Shown here: positions 46,380-57,876 of the stretch, one piece after another
Layout: each line of letters begins with the position of its first letter
Position numbering within the stretch: position 1 is the first letter of the stretch
Assembly: GCA_938028765.1 (NCBI GenBank)
Contig: CALIZF010000008.1
Coordinates: 124,001-188,000 of the forward strand
Length of the DNA stretch: 64,000 nucleotides
Direction of reading: 5' to 3'
Source: an uncultured Paracoccaceae bacterium
GTDB taxonomy: Bacteria > Pseudomonadota > Alphaproteobacteria > Rhodobacterales > Rhodobacteraceae
Position numbers and translations under genes: made by a program
The notes under the pieces: generated by a model
What the model was told of the DNA's origin: nothing
Databases searched by the model: none
Seen by the model: the letters and a program-made list of their open reading frames with translations, nothing else

Positions 46380-47618
46380 ATGAAGCGGGACGTGCTGATC
46401 ATCGGGGCTGGCGGCGTGGCGCAGGTCGTCGCCCACAAGTGCGCGCAGAACAACGACGTTCTGGGCGACATCCACATCGCCTCGCGCACGAAGGCCAAGT
46501 GCGGGGCGATCATCGCAACCGTCCACGCAAAGGGCGCGCTGAAGGTGCCGGGTCGGATCGAGGCCCACGCGCTGGACGCAATGGACGCGGGCGCGGTGGC
46601 GGCGCTGATCCGCGAAACCGGCGCGCAGATCGTCATCAATGTCGGCTCCGCCTTCGTGAACATGACCGTGCTCGAAGGCTGCCTTGCGACGGGCGCGGCC
46701 TACATGGACACCGCGATCCACGAGGATCCGGCCAAGATCTGCGAAACGCCCCCCTGGTATGCCAACTACGAGTGGAAGCGGGCCGACCGGTGCCGCGCGG
46801 CGGGCGTCACCGCCGTGCTCGGCGTCGGGTTCGATCCGGGCGTGGTCAACGCCTATGCCCGGCTGGCCGAGGACCGGTTCCTCGACACCATCGACAGCAT
46901 CGACATCATCGACATCAACGCCGGGTCGCACGGGCGCTGGTTCGCCACCAACTTCGACCCCGAGATCAACTTCCGCGAGTTCACGGGCGTCGTCTGGTCC
47001 TGGCAGGGCGGCGCCTGGCGGCAGAACCGCATGTTCGAGGTGCCGCGCGACTGGGACCTGCCGGTGGTCGGCCGCCAGCGCACCTACATGACCGGCCACG
47101 ACGAGATCCATTCGCTGTCGCGCCGCTACCCGCAGGCCGACATCCGGTTCTGGATGGGCTTTTCCGACCACTACGTGAACGTATTCACGGTGCTGAAGAA
47201 CCTCGGCCTGCTGTCGGAACGGCCGGTGCGCACGGCCGAGGGGCAGGAGGTCGTCCCACTCAAGGTCGTCAAGGCGGTGCTGCCCGACCCCGCGAGCCTC
47301 GCGCCCGACTACACGGGCAAGACCTGCATCGGCGACCTCGTGAAGGGCACGAAGGACGGCAAACCGGCCGAGGTGTTCATCTACAACATCTCCGATCACC
47401 GCGAGGCGTTCGAGGAGGTGGGCTCGCAGGGCATCAGCTATACCGCCGGTGTGCCGCCCGTGGCGGCCGCCATGCTGATTGCCGACGGCACCTGGGACGT
47501 GGGCGAGATGCGCAACGTCGAGGATCTCGATCCGGTGCCGTTCCTCAAGCTTCTGAACCGGATCGGCCTGCCGACGCGGGTAAGGGACGCGGCCGGCGAC
47601 CGGCCGTTCGAAGGCTGA
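46380..47618 (+). CDS. Carboxynorspermidine/carboxyspermidine dehydrogenase (saccharopine dehydrogenase family)
   Basis: 412 aa. Condenses a diamine with aspartate semialdehyde and reduces the product with NADPH, giving carboxyspermidine for NspC. The Rossmann loop is IIGAGGVAQVVAHKCAQN at the very start. MDTAIHEDP and GVGFDPGVVNAYARLA follow, then DINAGSHGRWFATNF, all typical of this branch. The ribosome site GAAGGAGGG precedes ATG 46380. Order decarboxylase then dehydrogenase, with glpD 17 bp downstream, suggests one transcript. Confidence 0.92.
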   Translation: MKRDVLIIGAGGVAQVVAHKCAQNNDVLGDIHIASRTKAKCGAIIATVHAKGALKVPGRIEAHALDAMDAGAVAALIRETGAQIVINVGSAFVNMTVLEGCLATGAAYMDTAIHEDPAKICETPPWYANYEWKRADRCRAAGVTAVLGVGFDPGVVNAYARLAEDRFLDTIDSIDIIDINAGSHGRWFATNFDPEINFREFTGVVWSWQGGAWRQNRMFEVPRDWDLPVVGRQRTYMTGHDEIHSLSRRYPQADIRFWMGFSDHYVNVFTVLKNLGLLSERPVRTAEGQEVVPLKVVKAVLPDPASLAPDYTGKTCIGDLVKGTKDGKPAEVFIYNISDHREAFEEVGSQGISYTAGVPPVAAAMLIADGTWDVGEMRNVEDLDPVPFLKLLNRIGLPTRVRDAAGDRPFEG

Positions 47619-47635
47619 GGGCAGGGCCGCCGCCG

Positions 47636-49183
47636 ATGCGCGACGTCGATCTGTTCGTCATCGGCGGCGGCGTCAACGGCACGGGCATCGCCCGCGACGC
47701 CGCAGGGCGCGGCCTCAAGGTGATGCTCGCCGAGCAGGGCGATCTCGCGCAGGCCACGTCCTCGGCCTCGACCAAGCTCTTCCACGGCGGCCTGCGCTAC
47801 CTCGAGTTCTTCGAGTTCCGGCTGGTGCGCGAATCGCTCGAGGAACGCGAGACGCTGCTGGTGGCGATGCCGCATATCAGCTGGCCGATGCGGTTCGTCC
47901 TGCCGATCGATCCCGCGATGCGGTTTCCGCCGGATACGCCGGCGGGGCGGCTGCTGGCCGTCCTGATGCCCTGGGCAAAGGGGCGCCGACCGGCGTGGAT
48001 GATCCGCGCGGGCCTCGCGCTCTACGACCGGATGGGCGGCCGGCGCATCCTTCCCCCCCACCGGACGCTGGACCTTGCGCGCGACCCCGCCGGCGCGGCC
48101 CTGCGCCAGGATCTGTCGCGGGCCTTCGAGTATTCGGACTGCTGGGTCGAGGACAGCCGGCTCGTGGTGCTCAATGCCCGCGACGCCGCCGCCCGCGGCG
48201 CGACGATCCTGACGCGCGCACGCGTCACCGCGGCCCGGCGCGAGGGCGACGGATGGACCGTCGCCGTCGAGGGCCACGGCAGCGTCCGCGCCCGTGCCCT
48301 CGTCAATGCCGCCGGGCCCTGGGTGGCCGAGGTGATCGGCGGCGTCATCGGCCTGACCAGCCGCGAGACGGTGCGCCTCGTCCGCGGCAGCCACATCGTG
48401 ACCCGCCGCCTCTTCGACCACGACCGCGCATATTTCTTCCAGGGGCCGGACGGTCGGATCGTGTTCGCGATCCCCTATGAGGCCGACTTCACGCTGATCG
48501 GCACGACCGACCGGGATCACGACGGCCCCCCGGGCGCGGCGCGCTGCACCGAGGACGAACGCGATTACCTTCTGGCCTTCGCAGGGCGCTACTTCGCCCG
48601 GCCGCCGACCGAGGCCGATGTTGTCTGGACCTACGCGGGCGTCCGCCCCCTCTACGACGACGGGGCGAAATCGGCCACCGCGGCCACGCGCGACTATGTC
48701 CTGTCGCTCGACACCGCAGGGGGCGCGCCGCTCCTGAACGTGTTCGGCGGCAAGATCACCACCTACCGGCGCCTCGCCGAGGCAGCGGTCAGCCGGCTCG
48801 CCCCGCATCTCGGGGTGGCGAAGGGGCCCTGGACCGCCCGCGTCCCCCTGCCCGGCGGCGCCTTCCCGCACGACGGTGCGCCGCGCCTCGCCGACGACCT
48901 GCGCGCCGCCCACCCGTTCCTGACCGAGGCCTGGGCCACCCGCCTCGTTCGCCACTACGGAACCGACGCCGCTTGCGTGCTGGCGGGCGCACGGGCCGAG
49001 GCCGACCTCGGCCGCGCCTTCGGCGCGACGCTGACCGAGGCCGAGGTGCGCTGGCTGATGCGCCACGAATGGGCGCTTACCGCCGAGGACGTCCTGTGGC
49101 GGCGCACCAAGCTGGGCCTGCGCCTGACGGCGGCCGAGGCCGCGGAACTCGATGCCTGGATGCGCGCCGCGGCCGCCGCCTGA
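47636..49183 (+). CDS. glpD: Aerobic glycerol-3-phosphate dehydrogenase
   Basis: 515 aa FAD enzyme at the inner membrane. Oxidises glycerol-3-phosphate to dihydroxyacetone phosphate and reduces quinone. FAD loop [17 protein letters not shown] is at residues 9-25, [13 protein letters not shown] follows, GTTDRDHDG is in the substrate region, and the C-terminal helical DAO_C domain includes [20 protein letters not shown]. Sits 17 bp after the polyamine dehydrogenase, with glpK 310 bp downstream beyond a repeat element. Confidence 0.95.
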   Translation: MRDVDLFVIGGGVNGTGIARDAAGRGLKVMLAEQGDLAQATSSASTKLFHGGLRYLEFFEFRLVRESLEERETLLVAMPHISWPMRFVLPIDPAMRFPPDTPAGRLLAVLMPWAKGRRPAWMIRAGLALYDRMGGRRILPPHRTLDLARDPAGAALRQDLSRAFEYSDCWVEDSRLVVLNARDAAARGATILTRARVTAARREGDGWTVAVEGHGSVRARALVNAAGPWVAEVIGGVIGLTSRETVRLVRGSHIVTRRLFDHDRAYFFQGPDGRIVFAIPYEADFTLIGTTDRDHDGPPGAARCTEDERDYLLAFAGRYFARPPTEADVVWTYAGVRPLYDDGAKSATAATRDYVLSLDTAGGAPLLNVFGGKITTYRRLAEAAVSRLAPHLGVAKGPWTARVPLPGGAFPHDGAPRLADDLRAAHPFLTEAWATRLVRHYGTDAACVLAGARAEADLGRAFGATLTEAEVRWLMRHEWALTAEDVLWRRTKLGLRLTAAEAAELDAWMRAAAAA

Positions 49184-49198
49184 CCCGATCGGCGCAAG

Positions 49199-49411
49199 GA
49201 GGGGGGGCCTTCTGCCCCCCTCTTGCCTTCGGCAATTCACCCCCCGAGAGTATTTCCGACAAGATGAAGCAGGGGAGGCGCATGGTGTTCCGTCAGGGCG
49301 GCCAGGGCGGGACCGACGCGCAGCGGGCCGCGGTACCGCCGCCCGTCTTCACCTTGTCGAAAATACTCCCCGGGGGAGCCGCCCGCAGGGCGGCCGGGGG
49401 CGGGCAGCCCC
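49199..49411. repeat. Inverted pair of hairpin repeats between glpD and glpK (copy 1)
   Basis: Two copies of one repeat face each other around a 76-bp spacer (49271-49346). Each has a head reading, outward, CTTCA-CTTGTC (one variable base) then AAATACTC, a run of G, then two GC hairpins: TTGCC-GAA-GGCAA plus a G7/C7 stem in the left arm; GCCGCCC-GCA-GGGCGGC plus GGGGGC/GCCCCC in the right arm. The 310-bp gap has no supported gene. The same arrangement occurs at 61766-61995. Confidence 0.8.
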
Positions 49412-49493
49412 CGCGTGTCGCCGCGGATGCGGCGGCCAAGAAGGGGCGTGCGGCCGCAAGGCCGCGCCGCGTGGCACCTGCGGGAAGGGCAGC

Positions 49494-50972
<1,479 letters not shown>

Positions 50973-51061
50973 GGGCGGCGGACTCCGGCCCGCGCGGGCC
51001 GGCCCGCGTTGCGGCCGCGGCGCGCGCATGCGACAAGCGGGTTGTCGAGTGCCGAGAATCC

Positions 51062-52843
51062 ATGCCGCGTTTCGTCCCGATCGCCGCCTTTCTCGCTGCC
51101 CTTGCGGCGGCCCCCGCCGGCGCGCTCGATCCGGTGGAACTGACCGCCCCCGGTGCGCCGCCCGACCTCGGGCCGCGGTTGCGCGGTGCGTCGCTGGTGA
51201 TCGGCGCCGAGGCCGAGGGGCGCACCGACCCGCAGGACATCTACGCCGCCGCCCGGCAGGACTACGCGCGCCTGCTGCGCGTGCTCTATGCCGCGGGGCA
51301 TTATTCCGGCGTGGTCTCGATCCGGCTCGACGGGCGCGAGGCGGCCGAGATCCCGCCGCTCGAGGCGCCGCGGACCATCCGCCGGGTGGACATCCGCGTG
51401 GATGCCGGGCGCCCGTTCGCCTTCGGCCGGGCGCGGATCGGTCCGCTCGCGCCGGGCACCGACCTGCCCGAGGGCTTCGCCGCAGGCGCCCCGGCACCCT
51501 CGGGCCTGATCGCCGACACCGCCGATGCCGCGATCCTCGCCTGGCGCGAGGCCGGCCACCCCAAGGCGCGCATCGCGCGCGAGGGGCTGACGGCCGACCA
51601 CGGCGCGGCGCGGCTCGACGCCGACATCGCACTGGACCCTGGCCCGCGCGCCACCTTCGGGCGCATGACCTTCTCGGGCCACGACCGGATGCGGATCGAC
51701 CGGCTGCACCACATCGCGGGCCTGCCCGCAGGCCGGGTCTATTCCCCCCGCGACCTGCGCCGGGTGGCCGACCGGTTGCGGCGGACCGGCGTGTTCCGGT
51801 CGGTCACGCTGACCGAGGCCGAGACGCTCGGCCCCGGCGCGACGCTCGACCTGAACGCGGCGCTGGTCGAGGAAGCGCCGCGCCGCTTCGGCTTCGGGGC
51901 CGAGGTGGCCAGCTTCGACGGCGCGACGCTGACCGGGTTCTGGCTGCACCGCAACCTTTTCGGCGGGGCCGAGCGGCTGCGGATCGAGGGCGAGGTGGCG
52001 CAGATCGGGTCGCAGAACTCGGGCATCGACTACCGCCTCGGGGTGACCCTCGACCGGCCCGCGACATTCCACCCGGACATCACGCTCGGGTTCTCGTCCC
52101 TCGTTGCCCGTGTCGAGGACGCGGACCAGACCACCGACAAGATCGAGGCGGGCATCCGCCTGACCCGGTATTTCACCGAGACGCTGACCGGCCGGGTCGG
52201 GCTTGTCTTCCGCAACACCGCCGTGCTCGACTCCACCGGGCTGAACACCTTCACCAAGCTCGCGCTGCCCGTGGGCGTGATCTGGGACCGGCGCGACAAT
52301 GCCTTCGACGCGCGGCGCGGCACCTACCTCGAGGCGGAACTGGCCCCTTACGTCGGTTTCGGCAACACCAACGCAGGGGCGCGCGTGACGCTCGATGCCC
52401 GCGCCTATCAGCCGCTTGGCGACCGGCTGGTGCTGGCAGGGCGCGTCCAGGCGGGCGCGGTGCTGGCCGACGGCATCGGCCGCACGCCGCGCGACGACCT
52501 GTTCTACTCGGGCGGCGGCGGGACGGTGCGGGGGCAGCCCTACCAGGCGCTCGGCGTCAACGTCATCCCCGGCCAGCGCACCGGGGGGATGACCTTTCTC
52601 GGCGCCTCGGCCGAGGCACGGGTGCGGATCACGCCGTCGATCGGGGCGGTGGCGTTCTACGACCTGGGCGCGATCGGGGCTGAGGGGTTCTTCGATGCCG
52701 CGGGCGGCTGGCACGGGGGCGCGGGCATCGGCCTGCGCTACGCCACCCCGATCGGCCCGATCCGGCTGGACGCCGCCGCCCCGGCGGGGGGCAACACCGG
52801 GCGCGGCCTGCAGCTTTACCTCGGCATCGGGCAGGCCTTCTGA
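51062..52843 (+). CDS. tamA: TamA, outer-membrane Omp85-family assembly factor
   Basis: 593 aa. Outer-membrane partner of TamB in envelope protein and lipid transport. A signal peptide covers the first 21 residues (cut near PAGA). POTRA domains follow (about 22-275) and then a 16-strand Omp85 barrel. The loop-6 motif is VRGQPYQALG, with Gln where Phe/Tyr is common. The barrel ends LQLYLGIGQAF with a terminal Phe. An upstream ATG at 50969 overlapping the glpK stop would add a non-signal leader, so 51062 was chosen. tamB starts at the last base of the stop. Confidence 0.92.
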   Translation: MPRFVPIAAFLAALAAAPAGALDPVELTAPGAPPDLGPRLRGASLVIGAEAEGRTDPQDIYAAARQDYARLLRVLYAAGHYSGVVSIRLDGREAAEIPPLEAPRTIRRVDIRVDAGRPFAFGRARIGPLAPGTDLPEGFAAGAPAPSGLIADTADAAILAWREAGHPKARIAREGLTADHGAARLDADIALDPGPRATFGRMTFSGHDRMRIDRLHHIAGLPAGRVYSPRDLRRVADRLRRTGVFRSVTLTEAETLGPGATLDLNAALVEEAPRRFGFGAEVASFDGATLTGFWLHRNLFGGAERLRIEGEVAQIGSQNSGIDYRLGVTLDRPATFHPDITLGFSSLVARVEDADQTTDKIEAGIRLTRYFTETLTGRVGLVFRNTAVLDSTGLNTFTKLALPVGVIWDRRDNAFDARRGTYLEAELAPYVGFGNTNAGARVTLDARAYQPLGDRLVLAGRVQAGAVLADGIGRTPRDDLFYSGGGGTVRGQPYQALGVNVIPGQRTGGMTFLGASAEARVRITPSIGAVAFYDLGAIGAEGFFDAAGGWHGGAGIGLRYATPIGPIRLDAAAPAGGNTGRGLQLYLGIGQAF

Positions 52844-55800
52844 TGCGCCGCCTCGCCCTGACCCTCGCGCTTGCCCTCGCCCTGCCGGCCGCGCCGGCCC
52901 CGGCGCAGGGCGACGACCGCGGGATCCTGACCCGTTTCATCGAGGACAACCTGTCGGGCGCGGGCCGCACCGTCCGGATCGAGGGGTTCGAGGGCGCGCT
53001 GTCCTCGGTCGCGCGGATCCGCGAGTTGAGCATCGCGGACGACGACGGCGTATGGATCGCCCTGCGGGGCGTCGAACTCGACTGGAGCCGCGCCGCCCTG
53101 TTCCGCGGCCGGCTGGAGGTCAACCGCCTGTCGGCCGCCGAGATCGCGCTGACCCGCGTGCCCGGGGGCAGCGGGGGCCGCAGCCTGCCATCGCCCGAGG
53201 CGACCCCCTTCGCCCTGCCCGACCTGCCGGTGTCGGTGTCGATCGGCACGATCAGTGCAGCCCGCGTGTCGCTCGGCCCCGCGGTGCTGGGCGAACCCGT
53301 CGCGCTGGCGCTCGACGGATCGGCGCAGCTTGCGGGGGGCGAAGGCCAGGCGCGGATCGAGGCGGTGCGGATCGACGGGCGGCTCGGCCGGGTGACCTTC
53401 GCGGGCGGGTTCTCGAACGCCACCCGCGGCCTTGCGCTCGACCTTGCGGCGGTCGAGGAGGCGGGCGGCATCGCCGCGCGGCTGATCGGCATTCCCGGCG
53501 CGCCGGCGTTGGAACTGACCGTGGCCGGGACCGCGCCCCTCGACGATTTCGCGGCACGCATCCGCCTTGCGTCGGACGGGCAGGAACGTCTCGCGGGGAC
53601 CGTCGCGCTGACCGCGGACGGCGAGACCAGCGGCTTTGCGGTCGATGTCGCGGGCGACATCGCGCCCCTGTTCCTGCCGGATTACCGGGCCTTCTTCGGC
53701 GATCGCATCGCCCTGACCGCTGCCGGGCGGCGCACCGCCACCGGCGCGCTGGTGCTCGACGACCTCACGCTGGCGGCGGCGCAGGTGACGCTGGCGGGCG
53801 CGGGGCGCATCGCACCGGACGGCGTGCCCGAGGCGCTGGCGCTCGACCTTGCCATCGCGGCGGGCGGCGCCGCGCCGGTGCTGCTGCCGATCCCCGGCGA
53901 TCCGGTCCGGGTCGGCGGCGCGCGGCTGACCCTCGCCTTCGACCCGGCCGCAGGCGACGAAGGCTGGCGGATCGCCGGCACGCTCGACGCGCTCGATGCG
54001 CCGGCCGTCGCCATCGACCGGCTGTCGCTCGACGGCTCGGGCCGCATCGCCCGCCAGAGGGGCGGCGCGCAGGCGGTCGGCGGCACCCTGCGATACGGCG
54101 CAACGGGCCTTGCGCCGCGCGATGCGGCGCTGGCGCAGGCGTTCGGGCCCGCGCTCGACGGCGTCGTGCGGTTCAACTGGCTTAAGGGCGGGGCGCTGCG
54201 CATCACTGACCTGACGCTGAACGGCGAAGGTCTGTCGGCCGCCGCCGCCCTCGCCTTGTCCGCCGCCGGCCGGCCCGCGGTCGAGGGGCGCCTCGTGGCC
54301 GAAGTGGCCGATTTCGCTCGCGCCTCGGGCCTTGCCGGCCGCCCGCTCGGCGGGGCGGGGCGACTTTCTGTCGAGGGGCGGACGGTCCCGCTCGACGGCG
54401 CCTTCGACGCGCGTCTGACGGTCGAGGGGCAGGACCTGCGCGCCGGGATCGCCGAGCTCGACAACCTCCTGCGCGGCCAGTCCTCGATCGCGCTGGACGC
54501 GGCACGGGACGAAACCGGCACGACGATCCGCGCCCTGACCGTGCGCGCGGGCACGCTGGCGGTCGATGCGGCGGGCGCGATCCGCACCCGGGGCACGACG
54601 CTGGATGCGCGCCTGCGCTTCGAGGACCTGCGCGTGCTGGGGCCGGCCTATGGCGGCGCGCTGACGGCCGACGCGCGGATCGTGCAGGACGGCGGCAGCG
54701 ACCGGCTGGCCTTCACCGCCCTGGCGCGCGACCTGTCCGTGGGAATCGCGGAAGCCGACGGCTTCCTGCGGGGCGAGACGCGGCTGGCGGCCGATCTTGC
54801 ACATCGCGACGGCACGGTGACGGTGGACCGGCTGACAGTCGACGGGCCTTCGGTCGCGCTGGCCGCTGCGGGCCGCGCGACGCCGGGCGACCCGCTGGCG
54901 GCCGACCTGACCGCCGACCTGACGCTGCCGGACCTCGCGCGCCTCGGCCCCCCCTGGGGCGGGCGCGTCGCGCTGCGCGCCGCGCTGACCGCGGCGGGCG
55001 GGCGCGAGGCGCTGGCGCTGACCGGCACCGCCGACGGGCTGCGCACCGGCCTTGCCGAGGCCGACGGCCTCATGGCCGGCCCCCTGCGGTTCGACGCGGC
55101 GCTGGCGCGGACAGGCGGCACGATCGCGGTGGACCGCCTGCGCCTCGAGGGGCCCGCGCTCTCGGCTGCCGTCGCGGGCACCGTCGCGCCGGGCGAGGCG
55201 CTGGCGGCGGCCCTGACCGCGGACCTTCTGCTGCCGGACCTGCGCGCCCTCGGCCCACGCTACGGCGGGCGGCTCGAGGGGCGCGCGACGCTGAACGCCG
55301 AGGGCGGGACCGAGGCGCTGACGCTCGACGCCCGCGCGTCCGACCTGCGCATCGGCCAGGCCGAGGCCGACCGGCTTCTGGCAGGCCCCGCGACCCTCGG
55401 CCTTGCCGCGCGGCGGGAAGGCGGGGTGATCCGCCTCGACCGGCTGCGGCTCGACGGCGCGCAGGTGACGGCGACCGCGACCGGACGCAACGCCGGCGAC
55501 CGGACCGAGGCGACGGTGGAGGCCCGCCTGCGCGACCTCGCGCTGCTGGTGCCCGATGTGCCGGGGCCGGTGACCCTGGCCGGCTCGGTCACGGCGGATC
55601 CGGCTGGATACGGGCTGGATCTTGCCCTGCGCGGCCCGGGCGGGGTCAATGCGACCGCCGCCGGGCGCATCGCCCCTGACGGCGCAACGGCGTCCCTGCG
55701 CGCGCAGGGACGGGCGGAGTCCGCGCTGGCCAATGCCTTCATTGCGCCTGCGGCGGTCAGCGGCCCCGTCACCTTCGACCTCGCGCTGAACGGCCGGCCC

Positions 55801-56991
55801 GCGGTGGCGTCGCTGTCGGGCCGCGCGGCGCTGGCCGGCGGCCGGATCACGGTCGCCGACCCGCCCCTCGCCTTCGCGGATGCGGACGCCACCGCAACCT
55901 TCGCGGGCGGGCGCGTGACGCTCGATGCGCGCGCGCGCGCCCAGCCGGGCGGCACGCTGGCGATTGCAGGCGCCGTGGGGCTGACCGCACCCTACACCGG
56001 CGACCTAACCATCAGGCTCGACCAGCTCGTGCAGCGCGACCCGAACCTTTACGCCACCACCCTGACCGGCAGCGTGCGGATGGACGGGCCGCTGACGGGC
56101 GGCGCGCGGATCGCGGGGGGCATCACGCTTGGCGCCACCGAACTCCGCATCCCGACCTCGGGCCTCGGCGCCGCGGGGGCGATCCCCGATCTGCGCCATC
56201 TGCGCGAGCCCCCGGCCGTGCGCCTGACCCGCGCCCGCGCGGGCCTGCTCGCAGCCGGCGACGCCACCGCCGGCCGCGGCGCGGCGACCGCGCGCCCCTA
56301 CCCGCTCGATCTGACCTTCGACGCGCCGAACCGCGTGTTCATCCGCGGCCGCGGGCTCGATGCGGAACTGGGCGGCACCCTGCGCGTCGCCGGCACCACG
56401 GCGGCGCCGGTCCCGATCGGCGGGTTCGAGCTGATCCGCGGGCGGCTGGACCTTCTGGGCAAGCGCTTCACGCTCGACCGGGGCAAGGTGTTCCTCGAAG
56501 GCGATTTCGTCCCGCGGCTGGAACTGTCGGCGACCTCGCAGTCCGACGAGATCACCGCCACCATCAGCATCGAGGGCCGCGCGGACGACCCCGAGATCCG
56601 CTTCCGCTCGCAGCCGGAACTGCCGGAGGAAGAAGTGGTCGCGCGCCTGCTGTTCGGCCGGGGTCTGCAGACGCTGTCGGCCTTCCAGGCGGCGCAGCTT
56701 GCGGCCGCCGTGGCGACGCTGACCGGCCGGGGCGGCGCCGGCATCGTGGACCGGCTGCGCAGCGCCTTCGGCCTCGACGACCTTGACGTGCAGACCGGCG
56801 CCGACGGCGCCACCGCCTTCCGCGCCGGCAAGTATCTGGCCGAGAACGTCTATGCCGATGTGATCTTCGGGTCGAGCGGGCGCACCGAGGTGACGCTGAA
56901 CTACGACGTGTCGCGCAGCGTCACCATCCGCGGCCGGGCGCGGACGGACGGCACCACGGGCTTCGGCGTGTTCTTCGAACGGGACTACTGA
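52843..56991 (+). CDS. tamB: TamB, translocation/assembly module inner-membrane protein
   Basis: 1382 aa AsmA-like protein thought to span the periplasm as a long hydrophobic groove that works with TamA. An N-terminal membrane anchor or signal occupies residues 1-21. A very long beta-rich body follows, and the DUF490/TamB domain fills roughly the last 340 residues (RGRLDLLGKRFTLDRGKVFL, LLFGRGLQTLSAFQAAQLAA, RTEVTLNYDVSRSVTIRGRA). Residues 535 to about 900 contain tandem repeats of 99-102 residues. It overlaps the tamA stop by one base (TGATG). Confidence 0.93.
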   Translation: MRRLALTLALALALPAAPAPAQGDDRGILTRFIEDNLSGAGRTVRIEGFEGALSSVARIRELSIADDDGVWIALRGVELDWSRAALFRGRLEVNRLSAAEIALTRVPGGSGGRSLPSPEATPFALPDLPVSVSIGTISAARVSLGPAVLGEPVALALDGSAQLAGGEGQARIEAVRIDGRLGRVTFAGGFSNATRGLALDLAAVEEAGGIAARLIGIPGAPALELTVAGTAPLDDFAARIRLASDGQERLAGTVALTADGETSGFAVDVAGDIAPLFLPDYRAFFGDRIALTAAGRRTATGALVLDDLTLAAAQVTLAGAGRIAPDGVPEALALDLAIAAGGAAPVLLPIPGDPVRVGGARLTLAFDPAAGDEGWRIAGTLDALDAPAVAIDRLSLDGSGRIARQRGGAQAVGGTLRYGATGLAPRDAALAQAFGPALDGVVRFNWLKGGALRITDLTLNGEGLSAAAALALSAAGRPAVEGRLVAEVADFARASGLAGRPLGGAGRLSVEGRTVPLDGAFDARLTVEGQDLRAGIAELDNLLRGQSSIALDAARDETGTTIRALTVRAGTLAVDAAGAIRTRGTTLDARLRFEDLRVLGPAYGGALTADARIVQDGGSDRLAFTALARDLSVGIAEADGFLRGETRLAADLAHRDGTVTVDRLTVDGPSVALAAAGRATPGDPLAADLTADLTLPDLARLGPPWGGRVALRAALTAAGGREALALTGTADGLRTGLAEADGLMAGPLRFDAALARTGGTIAVDRLRLEGPALSAAVAGTVAPGEALAAALTADLLLPDLRALGPRYGGRLEGRATLNAEGGTEALTLDARASDLRIGQAEADRLLAGPATLGLAARREGGVIRLDRLRLDGAQVTATATGRNAGDRTEATVEARLRDLALLVPDVPGPVTLAGSVTADPAGYGLDLALRGPGGVNATAAGRIAPDGATASLRAQGRAESALANAFIAPAAVSGPVTFDLALNGRPAVASLSGRAALAGGRITVADPPLAFADADATATFAGGRVTLDARARAQPGGTLAIAGAVGLTAPYTGDLTIRLDQLVQRDPNLYATTLTGSVRMDGPLTGGARIAGGITLGATELRIPTSGLGAAGAIPDLRHLREPPAVRLTRARAGLLAAGDATAGRGAATARPYPLDLTFDAPNRVFIRGRGLDAELGGTLRVAGTTAAPVPIGGFELIRGRLDLLGKRFTLDRGKVFLEGDFVPRLELSATSQSDEITATISIEGRADDPEIRFRSQPELPEEEVVARLLFGRGLQTLSAFQAAQLAAAVATLTGRGGAGIVDRLRSAFGLDDLDVQTGADGATAFRAGKYLAENVYADVIFGSSGRTEVTLNYDVSRSVTIRGRARTDGTTGFGVFFERDY

Positions 56992-57872
56992 TCCTTCCCC
57001 GCCAGCACCGCGTTCAGCGCGCCGCCCATAAGGACGGCATAGGCGCCGAGATAGACCCAGATCATCAGCGCCGCCACCGCCCCGATCGAGCCATAGACGG
57101 CGTTCGCCGTCGGGAAATTCGCAAGATAGAGGGCAAAGGCCTCGGACGCCGCCACCCACAGCGCGAAGGCCAGCCACAGTCCCGGCGACAGGAAGCGGAC
57201 GCGCCGGCCCGGCAGGTTCGGCCCGTAACGGAACAGAAGCGCCATCGCCGTCAGGGTAATCAGCGGCAGCACCGTCCATCGCGCCGCCGCCACTGCCCAG
57301 GCCTGCGCCGGCCCGAGCGGCGCGAAGGCCAGCGCCAGCGGCACGACGATCCCGGCCGCCAGCACCGCCAGCGCCGCCGCCACCAGCGCCAGCGTCATCG
57401 CCAGCGCCGCGACCTGATGCGCAATGCCGCTCCGCTGCGGCGTCCCGTGCACCGCGCAAAGACCCTGCATCAGCGCCGCGACGCCGGCGCGCGCCGACCA
57501 CAGCGCCGCGGCCAGCGTCAGCGCGCCCGCCCAGCCCAGCCTGCCGGAGGGGCCGCCCGTCACCGCCTCGATCTGGGCGGCGACGATGGCGAAGGCTTCG
57601 GGCGGCAGGTAGTCGCGGCCGCGTTCCAGTTCCTCGGCCACCAGCGCGGGGTCGGCCACCATCCCCCACAGCGCAACCAGCGCGGCCAGCGCCGGAAAGA
57701 CCGACAGCATGGAAAAGAACGCCACCCCCGCGGCGACCAGGCCGAGGTGGCTTTCCCCCGCCCGCGCCGCCACCGCCCGCGCGACCGCAAGGGCCGACCG
57801 GGCGCGCGGGCCACCGCGCCAGCGCAAACGAAAAAGGCCGGCGCAGGCCGGCCTTTCCCGGATCTGGCGCAC
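56985..57872 (-). CDS. YihY/BrkB-family inner-membrane protein
   Basis: Up to 295 aa. About six membrane helices. The conserved entry is LVAAGVAFFSMLSVFPALAAL and the end NAVYGSIGAVAALMIWVYLGAYAVLMGGALNA, typical of the family once miscalled ribonuclease BN; function unknown. The longest frame starts at GTG 57872, but its first 13 codons overlap a strong terminator (57831-57856). The true start may be TTG 57827 or later. It is convergent with tamB (7-bp overlap). Confidence 0.85.
   Translation of the reverse strand: MRQIRERPACAGLFRLRWRGGPRARSALAVARAVAARAGESHLGLVAAGVAFFSMLSVFPALAALVALWGMVADPALVAEELERGRDYLPPEAFAIVAAQIEAVTGGPSGRLGWAGALTLAAALWSARAGVAALMQGLCAVHGTPQRSGIAHQVAALAMTLALVAAALAVLAAGIVVPLALAFAPLGPAQAWAVAAARWTVLPLITLTAMALLFRYGPNLPGRRVRFLSPGLWLAFALWVAASEAFALYLANFPTANAVYGSIGAVAALMIWVYLGAYAVLMGGALNAVLAGKDQ
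57831..57856 (-). terminator. Rho-independent terminator of the YjbE-like gene
   Basis: AAAGGCCGGC / GCCGGCCTTT, a perfect 10-bp stem with a 4-nt loop, ending on the minus strand in five U residues. It is the clearest intrinsic terminator in the window and starts 20 bp after the small gene's stop at 57877. Confidence 0.85.
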
Positions 57873-57876
57873 AGTC

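Noticed and set aside
49152-49493. Upstream in-frame extension of glpK
   Set aside because: It runs through the repeat element and is not GlpK-like; the family begins at [14 protein letters not shown], encoded from 49494.
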